This document shows positions 36,032 through 46,811 of a stretch of DNA of 64,000 bases, piece after piece. How positions within the stretch are numbered: the first letter of the stretch is position 1; the number at the start of each line of letters is the position of its first letter. The position numbers were made by a program, and so were the translations under genes. The notes beneath the pieces are model-generated. The model was not told the DNA's origin and ran no database searches. It worked only from the letters and a program-made list of their open reading frames with translations. This stretch comes from Rotaria socialis (taxonomy: Eukaryota > Rotifera > Eurotatoria > Philodinida > Philodinidae): the NCBI GenBank assembly GCA_905331475.1, contig CAJNYU010002346.1, forward strand, positions 248,001-312,000, in the 5' to 3' direction.

Positions 36032-37224
36032 TTACTTAATATTAGTAGTAAATGTTCCAAAGATTCTTTCATATTTATCACATTCGCCAAGAAAATTCCA
36101 TGAAATTTTTTTCGTTTGATTTTCATTTGTAATTTTAGCTGTTTTCTTAAAATTAATTGTAGAACTAATTTTTTCACGCGAATTAATTTCATTATCAATT
36201 AGAATCCAAATTTCATAAATCATCTGAAATCTTTCAAGATAGATTCGATCAACTAAATGCATTTTATATAATTTATCAATAATTAAAATAATCGTATATA
36301 GTATATGACGTAAATTCGGTAATTCACTATGTGCTTCTATTTTCATGAAAAAATTAAGGAAAACTTAAAAACTATCACAAGACAATAACATAGTTACTTT
36401 TTATTTTTAGCTGATCATCTTTCAGATAATGTCGAAGTATTGAATCATTTTCAAAATCACCGTGATCATCATCAAATATGAAACTTTTTTCTACGCGTAC
36501 AATAGACATTGGTAACATTATATCCAACATATATAACCAACAATTCGCACATAGATTAAATAATGCATGTAAACGTCGATGACATTTCTCTAGTGGATTG
36601 TCTAACAGATTTGAAAAACAAAACAGAAGACAGAATCATGGATATTTTTAGTTAAATGAAATTTTTACCAAAAAATGTACAGCATAGACGAATAAAATTG
36701 AGAAGACCTTCAGCTCGATAGAAAAATGTTTTTTTAATACCATTTTTATCAACATTTAATTTTAATGCTTTAAGATTTCGTTCAATTTCAAGTATTTCTC
36801 CACAGATAGCTGCATGAAATGTTGTTCCATATTCAACATGTTGTTGTACAAGACGTATCGATTCGTTAAGCCAATAATGACTTGATTTTGCTATAATAAA
36901 ACGTGATCGATCACCAAGTGGATCGTTTATAATTAGATCTAAAAAGAATATTAGTTTTTTCTTCTTTTAATCATGCATGATTAGATAGTTTTTTTTTATT
37001 ATCTTACAATCATTTTTTGATTTACATTCAAATGTTTTCATTGCATTATTTTCATATTTGGAATGAATATTTTTCCAATGTGATGTGATATCAGTAGAAT
37101 GCTTGATTTTTTTCTTGGCTACGATGTTGACTTCTTCAGAATTAATGCGTCTTTTTCTTGACGGTTGATCATTTAATATTATTAATTCTGATGATGAACG
37201 ATTATTCAATATAGTTTTACTCAT
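36032..37224 (-). CDS. nuclear-type protein, possibly AF4/FMR2 C-terminal-domain-like
   Basis: Four exons, 37008-37224, 36669-36938, 36398-36601 and 36032-36363, with phase 1 at each junction and no stops, give 340 residues. The N-terminus is basic with likely nuclear localisation signals (PSRKRRINSEE, AKKKIKH). The rest is alpha-helical. A segment with LNESIRLVQQHVEYGTTFHA, then FYRAEGLLNFIRLCCTFF, then ALFNLCANCWLYMLDIM follows the rhythm of the AF4/FMR2 (AFF) C-terminal homology domain. In that family the domain binds other super-elongation-complex subunits. The resemblance is by eye and weak. The gene model is much surer than the family. The C-terminus is helical followed by Lys-rich sequence. 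Confidence 0.75.
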
Positions 37225-37875
37225 CGATAATCTATAAAATTCGAATTCAAAATAATATTACATACAAATCAGTTCTTAACAAAGAAAAGAAACTTTATCG
37301 ATGGATTTCTTAAACACGCGGTTGTTTTTGGCATTTCATGGATATCTACGCATCAGTTACTATTGGTGTTTCAAAAATTAAATTATATAATATCAATGAG
37401 GTCATGATGTAAAGTGAACTGGAGTAAGCGCCATCTGGAGTGTAGTCCATTGTCCATATTTTATCTATATTTCTGTGTATGCAGCAGAAAGAAAGCAATA
37501 GATGTCACTACGTATATTCTCTCTAAATATATATAAGTTACATGAGTTATTTTAGCATAATTCAGAAAGTATTGAATCTACGTGTTCAACAAATTAAAAT
37601 TAAAGAAGTTTATGATAAGTTTTTTAAAAATCTGGTGTTTTATTGTGATGCTTTAAAATCTGTGTAGTACAAAAAAGATACAACAATACGATAATCAACA
37701 AAAAAAATAATAATACAAAAAGCAAATGAAAACAAAATAAATAGACTATCATTGAGCCTTCAGCTTCAGGTACGTGTTTTATCTAAAACTGTTTTTGTCA
37801 TCGGCTTAATCTTAAAAAATGAAACATTAAAAGTATTGACCGATTTAATAGAGATAGGAAAAACATACTGAAAAG

Positions 37876-40018
37876 CAGGGTTGCCAGCCGTACCCCATTT
37901 GAGCCTTTTGTACCTAAAAAAAATTGTACCTCTGAGGTACGGATTTTGTACCCCATCTGCATTTTTCAATGTTACGACTACTATCATCCATATTTTGGTT
38001 GAAACTAAGAAAATTTCTGTCTCTATCCGACATTTACTATTGATAAAGATGTGAAGCGTCAATATATTGGTTGGCTGTTAATGGTCATGTCTATGAAGAA
38101 TTCAATAGTGATATATGCAATGAGTCCCATGATGAAGATAATCTCATTCACAAACCGACGACCGAAAATAATGAAAGAGAAGTGGAATTTCGGTCTGATC
38201 AATTTTGGGCTTTTCTTCTTGTAAAGTCGAAACCAATGCGTATTGAAGTGTACAAAATTATTTCTTATGTGTACTCAATTCCTTGCTCGAATGCATTTGT
38301 TGAAGGCGTTTTTAGTCAAAGAAAAAGCGCATGAACAGCCAGTCGCAGTTTGACGGTGAATGAAAGCTGCTGAATTGAAAATCAGATTTAAGGCACCCCC
38401 CTCTAAAAAATTTAATTTTGGTCAAATTTGTCGATTTGTTTATTTATGTCTAGTCAGATAGAGTTGAGTGTGTAATATCGATTGCATTATAGTCTATTGA
38501 TTTTCCTATAAGATTTCAGGAAACTACACAGGTTTTTCAGAAAACCCATAGAGAAAAAATACTTTTTCTTCTAAAAAATTGACTTGTAAATTTTTTCTAG
38601 ATTTTCTTTTGACCTCTTATATTGATCGACCTTACTACCACGTACAACCAAGTGTGATAGGTGAATACAGTACTTCAGAAACCTCAGAATTGAATGAAAC
38701 TACTATACATGGATTCATGAATAAACATGAACTTTGTTTTGTTTCATAAAATTATCAATCATGATGACTACAGCATACTGAGAAGTGTTAAAAATAATAT
38801 TAACATTTTACTTCTACATGATGCATATCGATTTAGATGATTTTACAGGTTTTTTCAATCAGATGATTTTTATTGATACTTTCGTAGACCTGATAGATCA
38901 TGAGACAACAAAAACAAAATGCCTTTGTAAATTTTTATTCACGCTTATTTAATGCATCCTAATCGTTGATATATTGAAAATTACTCTTATACTCCTTTAA
39001 AGTTAATTATTAGAGCAAAAATCCTGATTTTCAGTGTTTAAACTTATTTTGCGTTTTTCTCAAAATAGGATTTTTCGTTTTTACGCTTTCGTGTGTCCCA
39101 AATTTCTCTGCCAATTTAAACGCTAGAAATCTGAGGTTGGTGCTAAAACGTAGGCCAAGTGCACCGCTACAACTTAAGAGTCCGATTTTCCAGTCTAACC
39201 GTAATTGCTTTTGAAAAACTAAAGATCTGAAAAAATCCCTCTGATTTTTCATAATTTTGTGGGAGAAGTTTTTCGAAACCCAAACTAGGAGTTAATTGAA
39301 AAATCGGGCCCTGTTAAGTTGTAGCCCACCTCTTGGCTACATTTTAAAACTAACCCGAGCTTCCTAACATTTGAAATGGCTGAGAAATCTGGTACGCACG
39401 GACACCTATATTTGCACCTATAATCGTTAGCTAACTCTTTGAAGACTCAATGTATCGAGTTGAAATTTTTACTGTGAGATACTATACTGGAAATATATCT
39501 TTTCCAGAAATTTCATCGAAATCTAATGCGTAGAAAAAAAAAGTTTTTAGAAGGGAGCCCCCTTAATAGTACTATGACATGTGAAGATTTTTTTCTTTTG
39601 CTCAAGCACAACCGCAACTGATAAAGTGTGCCAAAAGTGAACAAAAACACAGTTTCGAAAAAAAGCGTGCAACAGTTAGTGTAAATATAAATCGAGAAGG
39701 TTCACTTTGAGTAAGCGTTGTTTTATTATGATTGACTTAAATATGTATGTCAGAATGAAATTTTATTGTGAACATATTTATTAGAAAATAAAAATTTCAA
39801 TTTGAAAGCTAGACTTTATAGTAAAACGAAAAACTGAGAATGCCTTTTCCTAATTGAAGATAGTTTTTGAAATTGATTTCCGCAGTCGATGATCAGTGTG
39901 CAAGATGTAAACTGCGTACCTCACGAATGTACCCCATTTTCAACTAAGTTGTGCCTAACGTGTACCTCATTCCGAAATCAATTTACCCCATCTGGGACCT
40001 GAACAGCTAGCAATCCTG
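37876..40018. mobile_element. degenerate hAT-superfamily DNA transposon with 8-bp target duplication
   Basis: A 2143-bp element. Its left end starts CAGGGTTGCCAGC and its right end, inverted, starts CAGGATTGCTAGC, the CAGGG-type terminus typical of hAT elements. It is flanked by an 8-bp target duplication, CTGAAAAG at 37868-37875 and CCGAAAAG at 40019-40026 (7 of 8). Sub-terminal GTACC/GGTAC words recur near both ends. It contains a decayed transposase C-terminus near the left end (38071-38400). It interrupts the older gene at 37766-41355. Confidence 0.85.
38071..38400 (+). pseudogene. hAT transposase C-terminal remnant
   Basis: The frame contains the hAT dimerisation signature (IPCSNAFVEGVFSQRKS; family form SNAxVERxFS). 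It then meets a TGA where Trp is expected, and the match resumes after a frame shift (TASRSLTV, then AAELKIRFK). The catalytic region upstream is not recognisable. The protein is dead. It is encoded inside the element at 37876-40018. Confidence 0.7.
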
Positions 40019-41389
40019 CCGAAAAGAACCTATCACCGTCTTGAATAAGTAAATGTGTTGCACCATCAACATCGGCACGAGAGACGATCTTCATCTTCCC
40101 TTGAGCAGTTTTATTGAGATTCTAAACAAAAAGCATTCATATAGTTTGATAAAAAGAAATCATTTAAGTCAAGCTAATAAAAATGTTCATTTAAAGAAAT
40201 GCATGAAGCTTCTATTGAAAAAATCAACACAACTTTTACTTTTATAACAAAACAAGACTTCAGTTTGTATGAGAATATTTCTAACGATCGACTGATACTC
40301 AACAACTCATAGTTATATTTAGTATTAGAACTTCAAATATCTGACGATAAAAAATAAAAATTGTACTACTGGTATCTAAAATATCATTCAATTTCGAGTA
40401 TGGTAAATCAACAGCAATTGAATATGCATCACCCGTATACTGTAATAATTTGTTGGATTCTTTTTTAACAATAATAGTGTATCACTATATCGGCGAATCA
40501 TAAAACATGATGTTGGAGTATATGAATGTTGAACATTATTGATATCTGTTAATGTGATGCCACCTTTAAAAAGATCTTTTGATCGAATACTTCGATCAGC
40601 ACAGTACTAAAAATAGAAAAGAATTAATGATTATTTGATAAGAGTAATATTGAAGCAACCAATCTTAGAGATGTACTGAATTCGCTAGTTTCTGCATATT
40701 TAGTAACTTAGAGATAAATAGTAGTGGTGATAAAACAGTATGGAGCAAATATAATAAGTCTAAGAAATATTTTATTTAGCAAATGATATAATATTTTTTT
40801 CAATATATATATCAACAAACATTTGTTTCTTATTTTGAAAAGTTCTAAGATGATCTTCTAAACCAGTTAATTTTTCTACTCATACGAAAAAACAAAACAA
40901 AAAATTCACACGCAGTCTTACTATTAAATATATTGGGCGTTTAATGAGCACTTGTTTATGGACGGGTAGTTCAATATTTTTAATTGAGTAGTTACAATTA
41001 GAACAATATTCTGGAGGATATGTTTGATTATCATCAAGTGTAACAATTGGAAAACAGACAATATCATTATTTCCATTTATTTTAAAAATAAATACTTATT
41101 TGACCAAAGTGAAAAGAGATTCATGCTTGTCATGACACAAATGGCAAGAGTAAAATGATTTTATTTCAGCGCGAAGAAGATCATTTAATTCACCAAATTT
41201 ATTGTCATTTTCAATAATTGCGCCAGACTGTTGAAGAGTAATACATAGTGGAATGCTATCATGTGTAAATCCACAAGTATCAATTGAACACTTCATGATT
41301 GCGTGAATGAAATTAAATTTATGCTGACAGTTCACACGTTCAAAAATAAGAATACCTAAAGAAAAAAGAAATGCCCAGATCGATCATCC

Positions 41390-41670
41390 TGAGTCGTAAA
41401 CGACCGTATACCTATCACTCACGGTGAAAAACGGCGATCGTATTTTGTAGTCGCTTACTGTTATCGTAAACGAAGTGTTACGATAAAATACGGTAGTCAT
41501 AAATGAGCATCGTGAAAAATCTCCGTAAACGACCGTCGCAATCAAAACGCTAACTGTAAACGACTGTCGGGTATCACAGTAAACGGTCGGAACCGATGAC
41601 CGTAAATGATTCAGGAAACGGTTGCCGTTTTTCTATCGTATACTTTCATAAACGGTCGTTTACGATGACT
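41390..41670. mobile_element. ~280-bp MITE with repeated TCGTAAACGACCGT motif
   Basis: TCGTAAACGACCGT at 41394-41407 recurs inverted at 41652-41665 near the other end. At least six further variants of CGTAAACGACTGT/AAACGGTCG lie between them in both orientations, so the whole element can fold on itself. No ORF. Confidence 0.7.
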
Positions 41671-41749
41671 AGCTGTTCGCTTAAAGTATAGTAGCATTTT
41701 TTAGATTATAGTTTACACAAGCTATCGCAGTGAAAAGTATTAAGTGACC

Positions 41750-42578
41750 ATCGTGTAGGTGAATTTAGCATCGTATTCGAGTAAAACCTGTTGATGCTCA
41801 TTTGAGCTGATTTTCCAACGTCCATAGTCATATTACTACTAGAACTTCGATTAACGAGATCTCGAACAATATTCCGAAAATTTTGAAAAATTCAAAAAAA
41901 ACGGGTATCCTTCTTTGTAAAATGTGGTCATATTCACTTCTACCAATGTTCCATTCTCGTGCCTATGTTCCAAATGGAACTCTACGAACTCTATCCAGTG
42001 GAATCTACATATTTTCTGCAGCTTGAAATCAGACTTCAGCGATGATAGAATAATTTCAAAGAAACCTAAAAAATCCTACTATGAGTTATGAAAAATCTAC
42101 GAACATCATTAAATAGATCTCCTAGATTTGTGTTTATATCATGAGTGAAACGCTTATAGCAAGGCCTTTAACGAATATTGGCAACTTTTTATCGAATATG
42201 GTGCTAGAATTTCATAGAAAAATACAGTATTTTGAGAGTTTGGGACCATTATCATGGAGACGAAAAATCTGATTTTACAATTCGATGACATTTGTTGAGA
42301 TCTGTTTGATACACAAGTGTGAGAATTGAAATATTTCTTGGAATGAATATTGACAGATTCAACAAAAGGAATTCCAGGATTTCTTTGGATTTCTTTGGAT
42401 TTCTTTGGATTTTTCGAAATTGTAGGAGAACGCTTCGAGATCTAGTTAATTCAAATTATCATTTGATAGAACATATGAAATTTCGCTAGGGACATGCGCA
42501 TGCGCGTTGGAACATCAGCTCCCAAGAGTATCGATAGGTTTTACTCGAATACAATACTAACTTCACTTACGTGTGAAA
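41750..42578. mobile_element. ~830-bp non-autonomous element with ~45-bp imperfect TIRs
   Basis: The left arm 41753-41796 (containing CGTATTCGAGTAAAACCTGT) matches, inverted, the right arm 42529-42575 (GGTTTTACTCGAATACAATA). No coding capacity is visible. A short direct repeat of ATTTCTTTGG (four copies) lies at 42379-42413. Confidence 0.6.
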
Positions 42579-42601
42579 ATCACGATTTTACTCCACCAAA
42601 A

Positions 42602-43000
42602 GTAGCACAACCTTACTACCACGGGTAAAATTAATCCAAATCGTATTTTTGATCTAAAACACAGAGTTAATGATCAGAAGAAGTTCTCTTGGTTATATAT
42701 GAATATTACAAGAATAGATATTGATAATACAAACAAAAATCCTAAATCACAATGTGAACTAGAAAATGCTGTCGATGAAGTTTTAAATGGTTTGTCATCA
42801 AGTGTTATTCAAGAATATATTAAAAAGACTCAAAAAGTATATTAAGAGTTTGTATCTTCATATTAGATTTTTATTTGTATTACAAATGTTTATTCTTGTA
42901 ATATTCATATATATCCAAGAAAACTTCTTTTGACCATTAACTCTTTGTTTTAGATCAAAAATACGATTTACATTAACTTTTTACGTGGTAGGTGTAACGA
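42602..43000. repeat. inverted duplication of a coding-like fragment
   Basis: The left arm 42605-42755 and right arm 42862-42997 are reverse complements at roughly 85% identity by eye, around a ~110-bp loop. The left arm reads open on the plus strand from about 42624 to a TAA at 42843-42845 (NPNRIFDLKHRVNDQKKFSW and SQCELENAVDEVLNGLSSSV). The right arm reads the same peptide on the minus strand (NRIFDLKQRVNGQKKFSWIY). Amino-acid conservation between arms suggests a fragment of a real protein, perhaps the C-terminus of a transposase, duplicated head-on. Confidence 0.6.
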
Positions 43001-43377
43001 TAAATAGGACTCTTGCTAGTTGATGTATTAAGACAAACTGGATAGAGGCGGAGTAGCTTACAGCCACTCTAGACAATGACTTTTATTAGCTTCATCACAT
43101 ATCCAGAGTGTAACAACTTCATACATAACACACGTATATATAGGAGAGAGATATTAGAACAACGGAAAGAGAACAGACGGAGGAGGAAGGAGAATCATCG
43201 AAGCGTGCCATCAATATCGGCACAGTAGGTGTATTCCTTTAAGAAGTATCATTTTTCAAAAAATAATCGAGTTGATATGTATTTTGAACACACAATCCAG
43301 AAAAATCCAGTTTCAAATTAGAAATCAACACAATCATTTCCAAGAAGAGAAAATTGAATAGATTTTAATGAAAGAAA

Positions 43378-43477
43378 NNNNNNNNNNNNNNNNNNNNNNN
43401 NNNNNNNNNNNNNNNNNNNNNNNNNNNNNNNNNNNNNNNNNNNNNNNNNNNNNNNNNNNNNNNNNNNNNNNNNNNNN
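43378..43477. other. assembly gap (100 N)
   Basis: Exactly 100 N, a conventional placeholder, so the true distance is unknown and the sequence on either side may not be contiguous. The two frames that cross it are artefacts. Confidence 0.99.
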
Positions 43478-44314
43478 AAAGTCTGAGAAAAGTATGCATT
43501 GTCAAGATATGTGTAAGGATACATACGTACATCGTTATGTTTTGTCAAGAAAGATCACATAACATCTATGCAATGAAACGACAGATATTGAGAGAAAGAC
43601 TGAAGAAACAAGCAACTAAAACATAGACGGTGACCTCGACATAGAAATTCTTGAGAAACGATTGATATTGACTTTGAAATTGTGTAGAAAAGAAAATTTT
43701 AATGATGAAATAATGTGCAACAAGATATATAAATAATAGTTCGAAGTTTGATTTTAATCTAGAAAAAGGTTGAATTTAGAAAAATAGCGAAGCATTTTTG
43801 GAAAAAGTTCCTAAAAGAATACGAGAAATGTCTTCAAGATTAATTCGATTACTTGAAAAGAAACCCATGCATAAGTATATCAGAAAATTTTTCTATTGGA
43901 ACTTTTCAATACATATCGTAGATCGCGAACTTTCACCTCGTCATTATTATAGTTCTCTGAAACTATCATCAGAACGAACGAAATTTTCAGTTAACAAAAG
44001 AAAAGAAAATTTATTTTTGAATTAAAAACTTTTCCAATCTATACACAGAGAACAGATGAAGACTTTTGTAGCTTTTAATTCTCTTTATTTTTTTTTTATT
44101 AAGAAATTCAAATAAATAATGACTAATGCAAATGTAATGTTTCAAGAATATTTATTGTGTAATTTTCAATATTATAGAAAAAAGTTCTGAGAACCTTTAG
44201 ATGTCTTTTGTCAAAATAAACTCATATATCGTTTTGAAAAGAACATTAAATTTTCCTTCGATTATCATAGAAAACAATAAGAAATTTTTCTAAAGATGAT
44301 TCTGGAAAAAAAGA
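43478..44314. other. AT-rich spacer after the gap, no supported gene
   Basis: A 75-residue frame at 43798-44025 (plus) is basic and has no recognisable domain. I see no repeats. Real genes may be hidden by the adjacent gap. Confidence 0.4.
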
Positions 44315-44446
44315 TTAAAATTGTTCTTGACCAATTCGTACACGTCGTGCATGATGAGCTTCATCAAATATAACTGATTTTGGTTTATTCGATTTTTGAA
44401 AACAATACATCAATGATAAAATATATGAATAATTCTTATTAATCGT
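44315..44446 (-). pseudogene. helicase fragment with a DEAH box
   Basis: A 43-residue open segment contains KPKSVIFDEAHHARR, a typical motif II (Walker B, DEAH) of SF2 helicases of the restriction-enzyme or SNF2 type, then VRIGQEQF and a stop. No motif I, III or VI is found nearby, so this is an isolated fragment or a lone exon of a gene broken by the 100-N gap. Confidence 0.4.
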
Positions 44447-44489
44447 AAATTATAATAAACAAAACAAAACAAAACAAGAATGAATGATA

Positions 44490-44686
44490 ATGATAATCAG
44501 TGTTTTTTATCCAGGTTTTTTTCTCCGGAGAGGTGATTTGAAATTCCGAGGAGGCGAAAAATTATTTTCGGGAGAGCCAGCCGTATGTTCGTAGTGCGAT
44601 GATCACAAGTCTCTAGGGGGCGAACTTGATTTTCGGGGGAACGCGGCGCCCCCGAGCAACCCTCTAAATAAAACATTGATGATAAT
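44490..44686. mobile_element. 181-bp hAT-type MITE with perfect 8-bp target duplication
   Basis: The element at 44498-44678 starts CAGTGTTTTTTATCCAGG. Its other end, inverted, starts CAATGTTTTATTTAGAGG. It is flanked on both sides by ATGATAAT (44490-44497 and 44679-44686), a perfect 8-bp target duplication diagnostic of hAT insertion. The interior is much more GC-rich (GGGGGAACGCGGCGCCCCC) than the surroundings. Confidence 0.88.
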
Positions 44687-45441
44687 CAAAGTCAATGAAG
44701 AGAATTTATACTTATTTATTTCTTCAATACTATAAAGATTGTTGTTAAATCAATGTGCGATATTGAATTGAATAATTTATTAATTAAATAAGTAATCGCG
44801 TTCTTTCTTTTCTTTTATTTTTAAATCATAACAACAACAACAATAACAACAACAAAAAATAATCATGTTTAACTTCCGCATTGAATAATATATATAGTTA
44901 CCGACGATATCTTATTGTACGATGATTTAATAATACAGATAATTAATAAGAATTTATTTTAATCGAAAACTCTATGATTTCAGTGGATTAATTATAACTA
45001 ATCATTTCTTAGATAGAAAAAAAAAATGAATTGGAAATTAAGTGAAATTGATTAAAATCTTTTGATATATGTATTACTACTCAATTCGGAGGTAACTGTC
45101 ATAAAACTATGCTGGAATTTGGTTCGTTTACGTATTATAAATTAACCGTCAACAATCGTATTATTTCCTTTGGAAAGGATTAATTTGATTTAATTTATGA
45201 AATATGACAAATGTTTTTGATCAGGTTGTTCTTCGCACTATGTATGTTTGTAAAACTGTCGAGATTGGTATGGACGCTGAGCCGAAAAAACACAAAGAAA
45301 AAAGTGAATCAATAGAAAATCACAGATGATTGATCCTCAGATTTTCTGATGGGGCTAGATATAGCATAGATACTAGTAGATAAAGAAAATTATTCTCTAT
45401 CCAAGTGCGTTCTTGGTTTTTTGTTTTTTTTAAACTGGCAA
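44687..45441. other. AT-rich spacer, no supported gene
   Basis: Contains short CAA repeats near 44829-44856. No open frame with family resemblance. Confidence 0.4.
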
Positions 45442-45574
45442 GGGTGTGGGTGTGGGTGTGAATGTGGGTGTGAGTGGGTGTGGGGTGGGTGGGTGTGGGT
45501 GAGGATGTGAATTTTCTCTATATGGTCACTCGCATCATATCCATACGGACACTCGCTCCAACACCCACACCCAA
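45442..45574. repeat. telomere-like TGTGGG repeat tract with inverted CCCACA partner
   Basis: About 65 bp of degenerate (TGTGGG)n at 45442-45506, then a 50-bp spacer, then CACCCACACCC at about 45562-45572 in the opposite sense. From memory, TGTGGG is the telomeric repeat reported for bdelloid rotifers. Here it is interstitial, a few hundred bases downstream of the WWE-ART gene's stop. Confidence 0.75.
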
Positions 45575-45744
45575 TATTACTTTTTGGAAAGATTAACTGT
45601 TAAAATTAAAATTAAATACGATCGATTTCGAAGTAAACGCTGTATTCAACTATATATCAAAGTAAATAAAACGTTTAAATAATCAAAATCTCTTTGAAAA
45701 ATATCGCTGTACAAAATAATTATAAGAACAAATGATCAAAATAT

Positions 45745-46811
45745 TTAGTTTGCATCGCTTGTTGATATCGACGTTAAATAGATAATATGTTTGTTTTTCG
45801 TTTTGTCGAATTCAACACGTTCAATTTTAAACGATCGTCCTGGTCGTATGAGTATTTCTTCTTCGTCCGGATAAGTAGATAGAGCAGAAATATCCATGTT
45901 CAACGTACGATATGAAATACGATTTTCCGCATTCAGTACAAATAAAGCATTGCCAAACTGTTCGGCTTTTGCTCGGTTGCGACTACACGATGTAAATGCT
46001 TGAAATGATCTTCGTGGATCTTTGCTACGAGCAACATGTTGATATGCAGCGATCATTTCATCGGTCAATTGAGCACCTCGATACACGGTGGTATTTGTTC
46101 GATGGGTTAGATTTTCGTAAGATAAATAATAGTAGAGAAGAAAAGCAAATGGACCTAACGTTTCTATTTTACTTTGCCAGCTATTTTCATGATCTATGTC
46201 ACCAATGAGACGCATCGCGTGATTGAGAATTTTGTAAAGAAATGATTCAAGAGTATAAATATAGACACAACATTCGCCAATGTCTTTCTTTGTTTTGTCT
46301 TTGACTTTTTCTAACTGTTCAACAATCCATTTCGCTTCGCATTGTTTTCCAACGAGTTGTCCTTCATGCAGAATTCCCAATTTTGCTTTCTCTACAATCT
46401 CATATTTTCGCTTTTCCCAATCGTTGACAGATTTAAGATCGATGGATTTCATGAAACTGTCGATAAAAATCTTTCTCAATCCAACTAAATCATGAAACGA
46501 ACTGCTAGGAACTATTGGATTTGGCATGAAACGTGCTTCTCGCAATCGTCCTCCTTCTTCTTTGTTCATTTCTACTCGCTTGATTGGACGTTGTTTAGTT
46601 TTGTCATCGTTTGCAATTTGAACTCGATGCTCGAAATCAATATGATAATCGTCGATAATAACGTGAGTTTTCTTCAATGTCGAAAATGCTTCTTCGATAA
46701 TGGTATTTTCAACATCCGAATATCGATTCCATTCCGCTGATTCTTCATTTGAAAATGGATTATCGTTCGATTTCCAAAACCATTCAATACGTTTTCCTGC
46801 CTTTGTTTGAA
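45745..46811 (-). CDS. WWE domain-ADP-ribosyltransferase (3' exon)
   Basis: A single long exon of 355 codons, entered in phase 1 through a CAG acceptor at 46812-46814. Residues ~5-80 are a WWE domain (IEWFWKSNDNPF, AEWNRYSDVENTIIEEAF, YHIDFEHRVQIAN, RPIKRVE), a module that binds (iso-)ADP-ribose or mediates protein contacts. Residues ~130-350 are an arginine-type ADP-ribosyltransferase with the R-S-ExE signature: TVYRGAQL, FQAFTSCSRNRAKAEQFGN and YPDEEEILIRPGRSFKIERV. The catalytic set looks complete. The 5' exon was not identified. A secretory-looking frame at 46850-47006 does not join in phase. WWE-ART fusion suggests an intracellular ADP-ribosylation role, with WWE reading ADP-ribose marks. 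Confidence 0.85.

Larger units (their letters stand above)
37766..41355 (-). pseudogene. decayed multi-exon gene of unrecognised family, split by a hAT insertion
   Basis: Recognisable exon pieces run 5' to 3' on the minus strand. The first, 40922-41355, carries Cys/His pairs (NCQHKFNFIHAIMKCSIDTC, SFYSCHLCHDKHESLF, EYCSNCNYSIKNIELP) and ends at a GTAAGA donor. The second, about 40366-40606, reads ADRSIRSKDLFKGGITLTD then LLQYTGDAYSIAVDLPYSKL. The third, about 40027-40115, reads KMKIVSRADVDGATHLLIQD. The last, 37766-37868, reads FPISIKSVNTFNVSFFKIKP and ends in TGA. Lesions: an in-frame TAA after SLFTLVK in the first piece, a one-base frame shift inside the second, and a 2.1-kb hAT element between the last two. 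The Cys-x2-Cys pairs suggest zinc binding (the layout recalls ubiquitin-protease fingers, weakly). A MITE at 41390 lies directly upstream, so the 5' end is also lost. Confidence 0.6.

Noticed and set aside
39031-39252. 73-residue minus-strand ORF inside the hAT element
   Set aside because: No similarity to a transposase that I can recognise, and it lies in a decayed interior.
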